From Isochrysis galbana (taxonomy: Eukaryota; Haptophyta; Isochrysidales; Isochrysidaceae): DNA of 64,000 nucleotides. The stretch covers positions 10,118,269 to 10,182,268 of the forward strand of contig CM030932.1 of NCBI GenBank assembly GCA_018136815.1, in the 5' to 3' direction. The notes below the pieces were generated by a model, which ran no database searches, was not told where the DNA came from, and worked only from the letters and a program-made list of their open reading frames with translations. The position numbers and the translations under genes are program-made. This document shows positions 10,065 through 21,195 of the stretch, piece by piece; positions within the stretch are counted from its first letter, which is position 1; each line of letters starts with the position of its first letter.

Positions 10065-12464
10065 TCAGGTGATGTTACGGATGTCTAGCCCTCCCGCCGC
10101 CTGCAGGAGGTCTTCCGATGCTTCTAGGTTGAACTCCTTGTCCACCGTGTAGAGCGGACTTATCAATTTCTTAAAGTGTTTGTTACTCGGGGCGTGTAGC
10201 CCCATATTCTCTCGTTGTTTTTTCAGCCTCAGAAAGAACCCGACTTTCGCCGTTACTAATAGGTGGTATCTCGCAAGGATCGCTCTTAAGATCGACCTAA
10301 CGGACCTGCCGTCCGCGTTGCCATATTGGATGTTATAAAAGTCAGTTAGGATGTACCTCCACGCCAGGATGCCTAGGTATCCCGAGGAGGGGTGCGGTCT
10401 GTCCACTTGATAGCAGAAAAGTCGTTGGGCTGTTTCGGATCCCGGCCTGAGGCTAATCCCCAGAAGTCCTTCTATGAATTCAAAGATGGGCTCCGTCGCG
10501 ATGCATGATGCCAGGTGAGTGGAGCTTTCAGGGGCTATGCCGCAAAAGCGGCATGTTGGATCGTCAGCAAAGCGGTTCGCTGTAGCTAACCTCCTATGTA
10601 GGACATGTTTGAAATGCAAGTAAGAGTCTCTAGGCGTCAAAAAGTTATATTTGTATAATTGCGATATTTGTTTCCACTTCCCCGAGAGGACCGGTAACCT
10701 TTTTTCCCATCTTAGTGTGGATTTTTGTGTTTTGGTTTTCCTCAAAGCGAGGAACGCTTTAGTCAAGTCCCTGACACTTACATCCTCTAGTGTTGTACGC
10801 GTGCCTTTTAGCATGTATTCTTGAGGTAACGGGTACGCCGTTTCCGCCGGGCCGTCGTACGCATGTCCCCACTTCAGCGGGGTGTATAGTTCGTCGGGCA
10901 GTAGTTGCGGGCTAATCCGCTCGTGGATGTGGGGCTCTCCCATGACATTGAGCTGGACCTTGTGGTAGTCGCCTCTTCGGCGCAGATAAAAGTTATGGTC
11001 TATATCGACTAGGATCTCGCCTAGATCGTGTGCGTCCGGATCTTCCTGAGGGAGTATCTCTTGCTCCTCTGGAGCCGGGGGCGGAGTCTTCGCTTGTTTT
11101 TTAAGAAGGTTCATATAATCGAAAGTGGTATGTATTAGTCTTGATCTCGTCCACTCAGAAATCTTTTCCCATGACTTAAGAAAGGGGCCTACCGATATGT
11201 AATTTCCCCTATGGCGTATCCAACGTTCTCCGTCCGGCAAGTAAGCCGCGCATTCTTCCATAGTGTAAACGTCCCCCGTATCCGGGTTTATGGTGTTGTG
11301 AACAATAACTGTCTGTAGAGACTCCCATTTCGACCTATGTGAGTGATGGATAGCCGGAGGCTTGTGGAAAAGATTGTGCCATATCGGGGAGCCCTGAGTG
11401 CCTTCTCGTGTGATTTCTCCCCTAAGGAAGTTGATCCTTCTGAAGTTCTCCAGCGCGTGCTTCCAGAATGCCGGGAGCGTGTTATTGCCGCGAATGCTAG
11501 CCGTGAGGCTCTTCGAGTCGACCTTCGAAAAGACCGCCGCTCGCCCTAAGGGGGTGCGGCTGAACCATTGATCCAAGACTATCTTCCATTCCGCCATTGA
11601 CGGGTTAAGATATCGGACTATCCATATCGCTTGGAGCGCCCTCGTGTGTTCGGCCATGGGAAGTAGTCCGACCCCCAATAGGGGCCCGTCTTCGCTTGTG
11701 CCTACCCTCGGATATGCCGGAAGGGTTATCCATTTCCGACCCTCTTGCGAGGAGCCTAGCTCATCCGCCTGAAGTCGGGGAGACCTATCCCACAATATAG
11801 TTTGAACGTCCGAGTCAATGGCCTCCATGAACCATGCCGGAGGAGTGGACGTGGATAGCCAATATCTCGGCGTCCCGTAGATTATGAAGTTCACTAGCAG
11901 CGTCCTCCCGTGAATGGAGAGACTCTTCAGACCTCTCCATGTTGCGACCTTTTTCTTAAGCTTCGCGTATAGCTTCTCCCAGAAGGAGTCGTTTTCTAGC
12001 CCTTCCCAGAAAGGGACTCCTAGAATGGTCGCATACTCGCCTTCGCCGAGCGTTTTAAGATAAGTTAGCGTCTCGGGGACCTGCGCCCCTGTAAGCGATC
12101 CCATTCTTATTAGTATACTCTTGTTTTTGTTCACCCTAGCCCCGGTGGCGGTTCCATATGTCTCTAAGATGTGCATCGCCCTCTCCAGTGACTCGAAAGA
12201 GCTCGCTAAAATTTGCGTGTCGTCGGCAAACTGCGAAAGCCTTAACTCTCTAGGTCCTATTGTGATTCCCTTCATCTCAGGGTGTGGTGTTGTGGAGAGT
12301 CGGCTTTGGATCCGATTGGGGATCCGCCCGCTTGCGCGACGGCTGCTGTGGTTGTTGGGCTTGTGGCTGCTGGGCTTGCTGGGCTGTATCCTTCCCTTTG
12401 TGTCCATGCGCAGCTTGCGCGTATGTCCTGGTCGCTTGAGTTGGTTGTTGGTTTGAGGGCGCAA
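10065..12464 (-). pseudogene. LINE ORF2 fragment: RT FADD box to C-terminus
   Basis: The frame is open for 799 codons, but only the part after about 12285 is native. The RT segment (GPRELRLSQFADDTQILASS) holds the catalytic FADD motif, followed by thumb-like sequence and a conserved block beginning GRKWITLPAYPRVG. The C-terminal region has HLHFKHVLHRRLATANRFAD and a C-x2-C-x8-H-x3-C knuckle. It ends GLDIRNIT. Endonuclease and RT motifs before FADD are deleted. The first residues of the open frame are the Pro/Gln-rich N-terminal DNA read in the wrong frame, so the deletion junction near 12285 also shifts frame. Confidence 0.85.
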
Positions 12465-12831
12465 AGGCCCCCAAAATGGATTGTTGTGTTAAGTGCCCGC
12501 CCCCGAGGGGTGCACTGATGGTAGGAGTGGCCGCCATGGGGGTGGCAGCAGAGCTGCCACCTCCCATGGGGAGTCCTTGAGTTGGTGGAGGAACGGAGGG
12601 GTTGGGTGGCAGGGCTTTGCCCTGGGTCTGGTTGTCACCAGGGAACAGGACTCTGCCTGTTCCCTGGTTCTGTAGCAGCTTGGGAGGCGAGGGCGGTGCC
12701 GTCATCTCGACGTCGTTGTCAGGCGGCGCGGCGGCCTGTGGGCGCTTGGGCTCCGGCGGTTTGGGGCGGCCCCGTTGGGGCGTCGTGACGGCGGGGGGCT
12801 GGGAGGTGGGAGCGGTCGGCGCGCGCTCCAT
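12277..12831 (-). CDS. N-terminal Pro/Gln-rich region of LINE copy C
   Basis: 184 aa beginning MERAPTAPTSQPPAVTTPQR. The same N-terminus, with substitutions, begins copies B (48892), D (29024) and, more distantly, E (55606). It is disordered, rich in Pro, Gln and Ala, and ends soon after the deletion junction. The start is fixed by the conserved hairpin-plus-ATGGAGCG context shared by the copies. The 3' part overlaps the FADD-containing frame because the junction shifts frame. Confidence 0.75.
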   Translation of the reverse strand: MERAPTAPTSQPPAVTTPQRGRPKPPEPKRPQAAAPPDNDVEMTAPPSPPKLLQNQGTGRVLFPGDNQTQGKALPPNPSVPPPTQGLPMGGGSSAATPMAATPTISAPLGGGHLTQQSILGAFAPSNQQPTQATRTYAQAAHGHKGKDTAQQAQQPQAQQPQQPSRKRADPQSDPKPTLHNTTP

Positions 12832-12835
12832 CGCT

Positions 12836-12855
12836 AAAACTATAACAATAGTTTT
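12836..12855 (-). promoter_or_regulatory. 5'-terminal hairpin of LINE copy C
   Basis: On the minus strand AAAACTAT, loop TGTT, ATAGTTTT: a perfect 8-bp stem ending four bases before the ATG at 12831. It lies at the element's extreme 5' end, next to the TSD. Copies A (14012) and B (48868) have the same stem. Confidence 0.85.
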
Positions 12856-12874
12856 TCATCTGACTGGCAGCGTA

Positions 12875-13228
12875 GAAAGTGCTCCCAAGAAGGTCCCCCT
12901 TCCGCTCTGAATTTGACAGGGTGCTGACGCGAGAGCACACCACCGGGATCCCTCTTGTTCTAACTCGGACACGGTGGCGCTGACGCGAGCACACCGCCCA
13001 AACGATGACCGAATGCAAGTGTGAGCAGAAGAATGAGCGTACAAGAGCACCGTTCATAACGGAAAGACAGCCTTCGGAATGCTTGCAGGTGCGCAAAGGT
13101 GTGCTCGACAACCACTCGTTTGGAATTGGAACGTTGAGTCGTCTTGGTCCGTCTGCGTATGGACACTGGGAGGGGGTATGGACTCGGTGCCCGGGGGAGA
13201 CGGACTCAAGGCGGAGGGGGGCGGCCAT
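12875..13228 (-). pseudogene. Transposase-like fragment (Harbinger/IS5-like C-terminus)
   Basis: The minus-strand frames contain RSNSKRVVVEHTFAHLQAFR followed by RLSFRYER. This resembles the C-terminal R-x3-E-x2-F-x2-L helix of DDE transposases of the PIF/Harbinger type. Only about 60 residues are recognisable, in a region of competing frames. LINE copy C inserted at its lower edge, and the ORF at 9292-9720 lies beyond it. The assignment rests on that one motif. Confidence 0.4.
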
Positions 13229-13535
13229 GGTGGCGACTCAGAGCAGGAAAAACGGGGTGGGAGAAAACCAAGTCGTAGGAGGTAGCTAACGTTATGTACG
13301 AACACGCTATGCGGGCACAAAAACCACTCTAAAAGCGCACTTCCCTCCAGCCACCCGCAGCACTTTGGCAGGAAACCAACATGGGATGAGATATCGTGAT
13401 TTCAACGATATGTCCACCCTGCCCCAAATCGAGTGAATGGAGTCAGACCACGTGTGTGTTTCAACATGTGAAGTGTCAAGTTGACTCAAGTAACCTCCAG
13501 GTGACAATGAAAGGTGTTAGCAGCGATGGGGATAA

Positions 13536-13964
13536 TTGAACGCTTTTGGTCTGGTAAGTGCGGCTGAGCGCCTGAAGCAATACCCATCCCATGGCCTTGA
13601 ACAGCTTTCAGGCCGTCGCGACGTACTCTTTTGTCGGCCATGCAAGAAAGAGATCTCCGTCGTCTACTCCAACTTTGTAGTGCATATCAAATCCAACAGA
13701 CACATTCAAAATGTAGAGGGTTTGGCGCAGCGTAGCAAAGACTCGACCGAGGTCAGTGAATTCATCACCGATTACTACGAGGCCAATCCCAACGAGGTGG
13801 GGAGTGTTACGCCGGAGAAAACACTCCTCTTCAGATGGACAGTCGTCGACGCCTTCTTGGAAAGTGGCATCCCTTTGAGCAAAGTGGATGAGCTGCGCCA
13901 TGTATTTGAGCTCGCAGGCCGGCGGAGGAAGACTGTGGCTTCTCTTTCGTTCTTGCTCGGTTTG
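13536..13964 (+). pseudogene. N-terminal fragment of a hAT-like transposase
   Basis: The frame contains a zinc-finger pattern C-x2-C-x13-H-x5-H (LFCRPCKKEISVVYSNFVVH, then IKSNRH), as found near the N-terminus of many hAT-family transposases. A helical segment follows (LFRWTVVDAFLESGIPLSKV). Similarity ends before 14010, where LINE hairpin copy A begins. The catalytic and dimerisation domains are absent; a hAT C-terminal domain lies far away at 61180-61425. Just upstream is one copy of the ATTGAACGCTTTT repeat that accompanies hAT fragments in this window. Confidence 0.5.
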
Positions 13965-14011
13965 TATCATTTTTCTTATATCTCATGGAATCTCTCATGC
14001 TGTCCGTTACA

Positions 14012-14060
14012 AAAACTATTGTTATAGTTTTAGCGATGGAGCGCGCGCCGACCGCTCTGC
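14012..14060 (+). promoter_or_regulatory. Orphan LINE 5' hairpin, copy A
   Basis: AAAACTAT-TGTT-ATAGTTTT, then TAGCG and ATGGAGCGCGCGCCGACCGC (ATG at 14036). It is identical in stem and near-identical downstream to copies B and C, but similarity stops after about 50 bases. No LINE body follows, and I found no TSD. Confidence 0.75.
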
Positions 14061-14131
14061 ATTTCTTACCTTGAACGCGTGGACAATTACCGTACCGGTA
14101 AAAATAAAACTCAAATCTTCGAATTTCAAGA

Positions 14132-14208
14132 CGAAAATCGGCGGACCAGGATTTGAGCCCAGGGAGAATCCGAATCTGCACGCCTTGAGTGACCAAGACG
14201 AACATAGA
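14132..14208 (-). ncRNA. tRNA-like (decayed or SINE-like) sequence
   Basis: The minus strand carries a B-box-like GGGCTCAAATCC and, about 45 bases upstream, an A-box-like TTGGTCACTCAAGGC. I could not pair a complete acceptor stem, so this is at best a pseudo-tRNA or SINE head. The remaining sequence to 14580 shows no gene. Confidence 0.25.
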
Positions 14209-14589
14209 AGACGATATATAACGACGAAGGCACGTACCTATACCGTAATATTCATGCCAGGAGGCCTGAATACAACATGTTCAAACAATGTTCAGATGAG
14301 TGTATAAGTCAGCAAACCAACATTTGCTTTTTGAAAATTCGGATTTCGGCGGTGGAACGTGACCATACGGGTTTTTACACTGTAGAGAGGGGGTTATACT
14401 TGTAGACGAAAGGGGCTTATTCTCTCAGAGAGGGGGCAGCGCCAAGCCAAACTTGCAGCCCACTTCTAGAGAGGGCCCAAACTTTTGGCGCACTAGAGAA
14501 GGCCACCCAATCTTCAAGAAACAAGAAAAACTCCTACCTAGAAGCATTGACCTGAGCCTACAGCGCGGGGAGGGGAGCGGGATGCGCTC

Positions 14590-14614
14590 CATGACCCTAT
14601 CGTTTCAACGATAG
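14590..14614 (-). promoter_or_regulatory. Orphan LINE 5' hairpin, copy J (variant stem)
   Basis: The minus strand reads CTATCGT-TGAA-ACGATAG, a perfect 7-bp stem. GGGTC and ATGGAGCGCAT follow (ATG at 14592-14590). The stem differs from the AAAACTAT class but keeps its place just upstream of ATGGAGCG. No LINE body follows. Copy I (61750) has the same stem. Confidence 0.7.
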
Positions 14615-14981
14615 TACAGCTCTCGTGCGACCTAAGATGGTGTAAGGGAAAGGGCGGGGCAGCGTGGCACGAGGGCTCTCTGGCTCTCCCCCCCTCTCTC
14701 CCTTCCCCTCCCCCTCGAAATATCCGGAAAGTATCCCGGATATGCCCATTCCGACAGACCTCCGAAATATCAGAGACAAACATCTCGATCAAGATGCCTA
14801 CCGCTACTCGCTGCAAAGAAGATTCCCGTGCCTAACATCTCACCAAACCTGTGTACACTACTTGCGCCACTTTTAGAGGCATTCACTACCAAGCCGACGA
14901 ATCGGTTGCGAAATCATTCATTTGCTCGCCTTCTTCCCTCGTCCTCTGGCGCAACCACGAGAGAACTGTTTCGAGCCTCGC

Positions 14982-17900
14982 TTACATCCAGTACGCGACA
15001 CCCTTCATCTTGTCGGTCACAGGAAGGAACATGCCCGAGCCTCCTCCTGTCGCGCCGCTATTGATTGAGGCGGCGTCCGAGCTCTCGTCGCAGAAGCCTT
15101 GTTGGTTGTATTGAGCCTGAAAAGCCGCCAAGTGAGCCCAGTAGACGGGCGCAGGACGGCCGACGATCTGACGAAGATTGCAGGGAAGCGAGCGTGAATC
15201 GAAGGCAGCTTGCGTCTCTGTTCTCAATCAAGTTGACGGGCAGTCACGTCTAGCAGAGGACTGCTGCGGCCGGCGGCGGCGCACCTTCGTCGCCCTTTGA
15301 TAGGCATGGCAGAGCTGGAAGGTGAGAGCCTGCAAATCGTCAATGGAGAGATGTGCCTCATTCAGCAGAACATGGTAATGCGCCGGCTTTGGCGTGCCCT
15401 TAAGGCCGTAGTGAGGCACCTGCGTGCAGCAACATGGACCGTTAGTACCGAGAGCTGTCGCCCACTCCGGCGCCTATGCTGAGCGGGGTAGTAACGCATT
15501 CACCATGTAGAAGTTCATGTATTGGGTACTGGTCGGGTCGTTAACCTTGTCGGTCACTTCACGGTCGACAACCAAGCCGACTGGAACGTTGCCGAACCTG
15601 CGTTCACCCTTGGATTCTGCGAAGCGTGTGCGCGTTCGCTTTTGCACGACTTTGTAAACGAGTTCGGGGTTGATGCCGAGATCAATGAAGGACTTCTTCA
15701 GGTCTTGAATCTCAGGAATGGCGAAGGTGTCGAACTGCGAGTGGGCGACGCCGTCGCGGTAGAAAAAGACACGTCTGCAACAATGCAAGTGGGAAAGCAT
15801 GAGCGCGCATGGTCACATTCTCTTGTGGCGACAACCGTGAGAGGTGGCAGGCAGGTGGGCGCGGATGGGTCGTACGTAAGACCGATTTGGTTGTGTTGCT
15901 GCCATACACGGTAGAGCGTTTTCATGACCTCGCCAATTTGCTCGAGCCGCTCTTGACGAGCTTCTTGCACCAAGATCTGCACACATTGAATGTATGGAAT
16001 CGTATGGAATCGGCCGCCCCGTTAAGTACTCGTCACGGGTGCCCAGAAGGAGGGGGCCCGGACGGAAGGGCCGCACGCGGACCTCAGTGTGAAACTTGGT
16101 AGCGTCCTTGTCGAGTGTCGCCACCACGGCCGCGAAGGAGTTCTGCACCGAGCCGGGCTTGGCATGGTTGACGTCGACGCCAATCACCATCGTGCCCGGT
16201 ACCTGGAATAGCGACCTCTCCAAGATGCTATTTGCGCCGCCCAGCTTCATGTTGACCTGGAGGGCAGGGCGATTGGTGGCAGCGTTGGGCAGGCCGCGAG
16301 AAAGGGCGGGCATCGTAGTAGGTGGGAGGCTAGCAGGTTGGCGAGGGTTGATCCTTGACGGTGGGGTGGGGAGCCTACCTTGAGAAGGACGCCGGCGGCG
16401 TATTGTTGGGAGAGGGCGAGACAGCCGCCGCCGCCCTTGCCACCGCCCTTGCCGCCGCCCCGGCCGCCGCCCTTGCCGCCGCCCTTACCGCCGCCCTTGC
16501 CGCCGCCCGCCATCTATGCGCGAGAGGGAGGCCAGTAATGAGCTCAGCCAGAGGGAGCCGGTGAGGCCCTGCGTCCCGGTCGATGTGCCGGACCGGTTCT
16601 CTTCGCAAACGCTGCACCCACCTTCGGCCATTGCACGCATTGCGTGACCACGCCGTACTCACTGGTGGCAGCCCATCGCTTCACTGCGGGATACATCCAC
16701 ACCCTGTTGACGCTCTCAACTTCGGGAAGGATGAACAGGACGAAACTCAAATTGCTTTGGTATTCTGAAGCCATCTTGTTGAGGCTGCCCTCGAGGCTGT
16801 CGACCGTGTCTTTCCCCATGTCCAACACTGGAAAGCGGTCTCGACCGGCGCGATCCAGCCGGCCCGACCTCGGTTTCACTAAGCTTTCGGGCTCAAGTCC
16901 TTTCATTCCTCGTTCGCGGGCCATTCCGCAAAAGATGCCGATGAAGTCGGCCAGAAGGTCGAGATTTCTGCATCCAAAATGCACCACCGCCCACCGATCG
17001 ACCTTGGCAGGCCTATAGAAAGGAATGTCGCCGAGGTTACCTCTGAGTGACCAGCCGCCCTTGTCATCGACGCGAACGCGAGAGCCCCTTCCGAACGTCA
17101 GTTCACAGGTTTCGAGACGCCGGGCGGACTCCGCCGCCAGCTTCAAGAGACTGCTGCTGATCTCTAGGCCGAAGCCTTGCGCCGACGTCTCCGTTTGCTT
17201 CACTGTGTCAAGGATGTCCTCGATCTTGCTGAAGCGAGCCTGAGGCAGTCGACACAAATGGCACACGTTGGGTGGGGCACACAGAATCAAGTAGTAGTGG
17301 AGTTGTGCGGGTGATTTGTGGGTGTTGGGAAAGCAAGGCTGGGCGGAGGCGAAGCCAGAAAAGGGGGAGAATCACCTGCGACTCTTTGCACATTTCCTTG
17401 ATCATCATTTGAGAGATTTCACTCGACTTCTTGATGGACGGCTGACCAGGGGCGATCTTGAGGAGCTCAATGGGGATCACGGGTGCCACGCCGCCGGGTT
17501 GCCTTGCCTTACCAACAGTGATGCCGGGCTTCTTGGGGTCAATTCTCGGGTATTCCGCCCTGACATAGATGGTGCGCATGGCTCTCAAAGGGACTGATAA
17601 CATGGACGCCGCATGCGCCAAATGAATGCTCGCCCTCCAACCCGCCTTCCCGCGATCTCGCCGCGCTCACTTGAAGAACTCGTAGACATTTGTCGTCGCA
17701 CCCTCATGGTCGAACGTCCTAGCTTCGATGGGCACGTCGTCCACGCCGAACAGCTGGTACGTACGATTTGGCTTGTGCGTCGCCTTGAGCCGCTTGTTCT
17801 TGAGCGATCTGAGAGCGCGCGAAGACTCTGAGGACCAAACGTCAATCCTGTGAGCGAGAAGGAAAGGGTGGGATTGGCGCCCAATAAGCTTCGTGACTCC

Positions 17901-19862
17901 GACACCTTAGACGTCAGATGATGGGCGACGAGACGCTCGACCGTCTCGGAACTGCCGCGCTTACCTCTCCGCAGATTGGCCCGTCTTATTTGCCAGAAAG
18001 TCAAGGAGCGAGACGTCATTGAGCATCACACAAGCGGCATGGTCAACCTGTCAGGATTGGACTAGTGCGGGTAAGCGAACTCGTGGAGCGGAGTACATGG
18101 GTGACCGCGAGTCATAGCGCGGATTGACGATGGGGCGGACTTGCTAAGCGTGGCGCGCGAAGACGGGCACCACAAGCCCACCTGTAGTAGAGCGCCGCGT
18201 TCGGCGTGCACAATGGACGACGAGTAGCCCAAGTGAAGGAGCAACTCTCTGTCGCGGCCAATTGGTTTTCGCTGTAGGGGGGGGGGGGGGGGGGGGGCGA
18301 GTGGCTACACGAAAACTCCACGAGCAAATTCTTGAAAGCTTCCGGCGTGGGAGGCTCAGGAGCGCGGGCGCTCACTTCCGCCCATCTGTATGCGTTTTCG
18401 GAACGCTCGGCAAAAAACGCTGAACCAATTGGCATGAATAGACGCTTGCTTGTATTCTGCGATGGCGTGGCGGTTGGGGTGCGGGGTGGGTGAAAAGGTT
18501 GAGCGCATGCGCGCACGAAGGCGTCGTCGCGAGCAATCCGATTGTCCACGCTGGGCAACACCTCTCGGCCATGCGGCGCACTTGTGTGATGGCACTCAAG
18601 ACATTGATTTGGTCCTGGGTCGAAATCTCCGTGCCGAGCTCGACAGTCTTCTCGTTGCACTTGACAGTTAAGGTCGTCTCGCCCTTGCCGAAGTTGACTG
18701 ATAGCGAGCATGCCATGCCGGAGTTGCTATCGTCGGCCCCGTCCCATCCTTCCGCAGCGGCCTCCTGGCTGATGACAATAGCATTACTGCCCGCATACCA
18801 GAGCAAATTGGCGCCATCGTACGCGTACTTGTCTCGACTGCGCATCGAGAGTTGCGATGATGGAGTAGGAGGTGTACATGGCAGGGAGCGGCAAGGTGCG
18901 GGGTTGCGAGTGCGTGTGTACTTACCCGAAGAGAGCGTCGAACTTGGCCTTGAGATTTGTCGGAGGCACTTGCTCTTTCCTCACCTGCCCCACGCGCGAG
19001 CGGTCTACCGTGCGACGAGAGCAGTGCGGGCCAGGCGGGGAGGGCGTCGCAAGCAAGATGGAAGATGGCTAGCGCCGCACCAGGCGGACGTGTGCAAACT
19101 CACCAGCAGCGCGCGTTTTCCCTCCTTTTCTTTTTGGACAATTTTATCGTCGTACTCGCCAAAGTGCACGCCATATATGCGGACTATTGACTGAGACAGC
19201 AAGGGTGCAACCCGGGGGTGAGGCGCGAGCGTCGCGTCCTTGATGAAAAGCATACGGACTGAGGGGCGGTGACGCAGTAGTAAGCTTACGGACTGAGGGG
19301 CGCTAACCTTGCCCTTTGGTTGGATGGTGATGAAATTGGTGACGATATTGTCCAGCTGTCGGCCTCTGCGACCGCTGGACTGAGCCTCGCCTCCGCCCGC
19401 CGGTGAAGCGTTGCTGTTCCTTGGCGGTGGCGGTGGAGGGCGAGGCCGATCGCGATATCCGTCATCCGCCTCGCGCGAGCGCTTTGCGGGCAGTGAGCCA
19501 GCGGGCAGCCTCTGTTGCGATGACGGAGCAGCTGTCCGGGTGCACCCCGCTTCAATCACCAAAGTCGCGAGGACGCGTGATCCCTCCTCCTCAATTGCCT
19601 TGATGTGCACTCCTTTCGTCCCCTTCACGACAAAGCCCTTGTGCAATTGACTTCCAAGTCGAAGTGCATTATTCTTGAGGAGTTCTTGGTCAAGCACCAC
19701 CTGGAACTGCCTGCCCTCGGGGAGCGACACATCGCGCTTCACAATTGTGTCTTTCCGAAAGTCGATCACGGAAGGCAGATCGAGTTCATCCGTAGAGAAG
19801 GAGAAGGTGTCCACGTAGGTGGCTTTTGAGTCTGAATAGAAGCGCAGTGTCACCCTCGGCAT
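14982..19862 (-). CDS. AGO: Argonaute (AGO-type), 16 exons, slicer residues present
   Basis: Exons, 5' to 3': 19862-19308, 19190-19104, 18984-18926, 18837-18582, 18456-18376, 18271-18182, 18047-17965, 17847-17671, 17559-17376, 17239-16622, 16513-16379, 16256-16077, 15976-15876, 15774-15504, 15419-15285, 15167-14982. All use GT-AG, all phases agree, and they give 1065 aa. Small-RNA-guided silencing effector. Order: N-terminal extension of about 165 aa, N domain (RDKYAYDGANLLWYAG), L1 (KRLFMPIGSAFFAE), PAZ (about 17847-17376), MID with YPAVKRW and TQCVQ, and PIWI. The catalytic tetrad appears complete: D in GVDVNH, E in ARQERL, D in FFYRDGV, H in VYWAHLAAF. The 5'-phosphate pocket Y, K, Q and K are present. 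Oddities: seven or so GGGK/GGGR units in exon 11, inside MID, and an N-terminal extension I do not recognise. An upstream non-coding or coding exon is possible, because a C tract ending in TTAG lies just before the ATG. Confidence 0.92.
16425..16513 (-). repeat. GGGK-encoding minisatellite within Argonaute exon 11
   Basis: Tandem 12-base units of the form GGCGGCGGCAAG (with CGG or TAAG variants) encode Gly-Gly-Gly-Lys/Arg. The exon starts at the AG of 'gcgcatag' (16515-16514) and is in frame with the following MID sequence (LALSQQYAAGVLLK). Confidence 0.8.
18272..18300 (-). promoter_or_regulatory. 3' splice site with a homopolymeric C tract
   Basis: On the minus strand about 21 C followed by TACAG immediately precede Argonaute exon 6. 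The C run serves as the polypyrimidine tract. Confidence 0.75.
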
Positions 19863-20539
19863 GACTAACGATCAGGGGGGGGGGGGCGGGGGGGGGGGGG
19901 GAGAACATCGAGGTCAGCTGGGTCGAGCTTTCCCTCCGCCCCTTTGATCCTTTCTGATTCGCCCTGGTCGGTCTTACCTCTCTCTCCCCCGGTCGATACC
20001 TTGCCTCCCACCAAGCCACCCTTCACACCCACCCACCCACCAGCTCCCATCGGCTTATGGGGAAAGAGGGGAGTACTCACACATGCCCAGGGGAGGGGAG
20101 CGGGCAGCGGGGGAGGAGGGGAGAGTGGATCGAGGGGTGGGGCTTGGGGGGGAAGGGGGACTCACGCTGGGAATGGTGGGAGGGGCTCGGGGGGGTGGGA
20201 AGGCGAGGGCGGCGAGCGCACCCCCACAGCCCGGCCTCTTGCTTTTGGTGGGAAGGCCGAAGAGATCGGAGATGTCAGATGTCCCGGCGGCACTACAATT
20301 CGGAATTCGACGCTCAGATATAATGTAAATGAGAGGTCGTCGTCGTGGAGAGGAGGTGTCTTGGTCTCTCTGCTGGTGTTACGGGAAATGGGTCGCAGGT
20401 TCGCTGGTGGATACTGGTGTGTCACCGCTGCTTATGTGAATCTATCGACGAGAGAGAGGGGAGGAATACTCACATCTTGGTGAGATTGTTTCCCCCCCCG
20501 CCCCCCGCCGCGCCGTCCACCTCGTCGTACTCACTCTCT

Positions 20540-21085
<546 letters not shown>

Positions 21086-21195
21086 AGGTCTCGGCCGTGT
21101 CCCCATCTCCTCGAAGGAGCGCCGGTGGGGCCCACCGCACCTAAAAATAACGCCCGTCCATGCCCACCGACTCCTTCGGCCCACACACAACTCAC

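Larger units (their letters stand above)
9760..12856 (-). mobile_element. LINE copy C: 5'-complete internal-deletion derivative
   Basis: A 3,097-bp insertion bounded by the 18-bp direct repeats at 9742-9759 and 12857-12874. On the minus strand it starts with the 8-bp-stem hairpin (12836-12855) and the ATG at 12831. It encodes the Pro/Gln-rich N-terminal region and then jumps to the RT FADD box. It ends with a 3' UTR closing in TTTTAAGAAGATTTTTTT. A related 3' end stands alone at 27883-28278. Endonuclease and the RT fingers are missing, so it cannot be autonomous, yet both ends and the TSD are intact. It split the region containing the transposase-like fragment at 12875-13228. Confidence 0.9.

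Noticed and set aside
14132-14208. A functional tRNA gene
   Set aside because: A-box- and B-box-like sequences are present, but the acceptor, D and T stems do not pair well. It is kept only as a low-confidence tRNA-like sequence.
17952-17964. A possible 13-base intron (GTAAGCGCGGCAG) in Argonaute
   Set aside because: It restores one open frame, but a normal 117-base intron from the same GT (17964) to the AG at 17848 gives correct phase on both sides and joins the PAZ sequence, so no ultra-short intron is needed.
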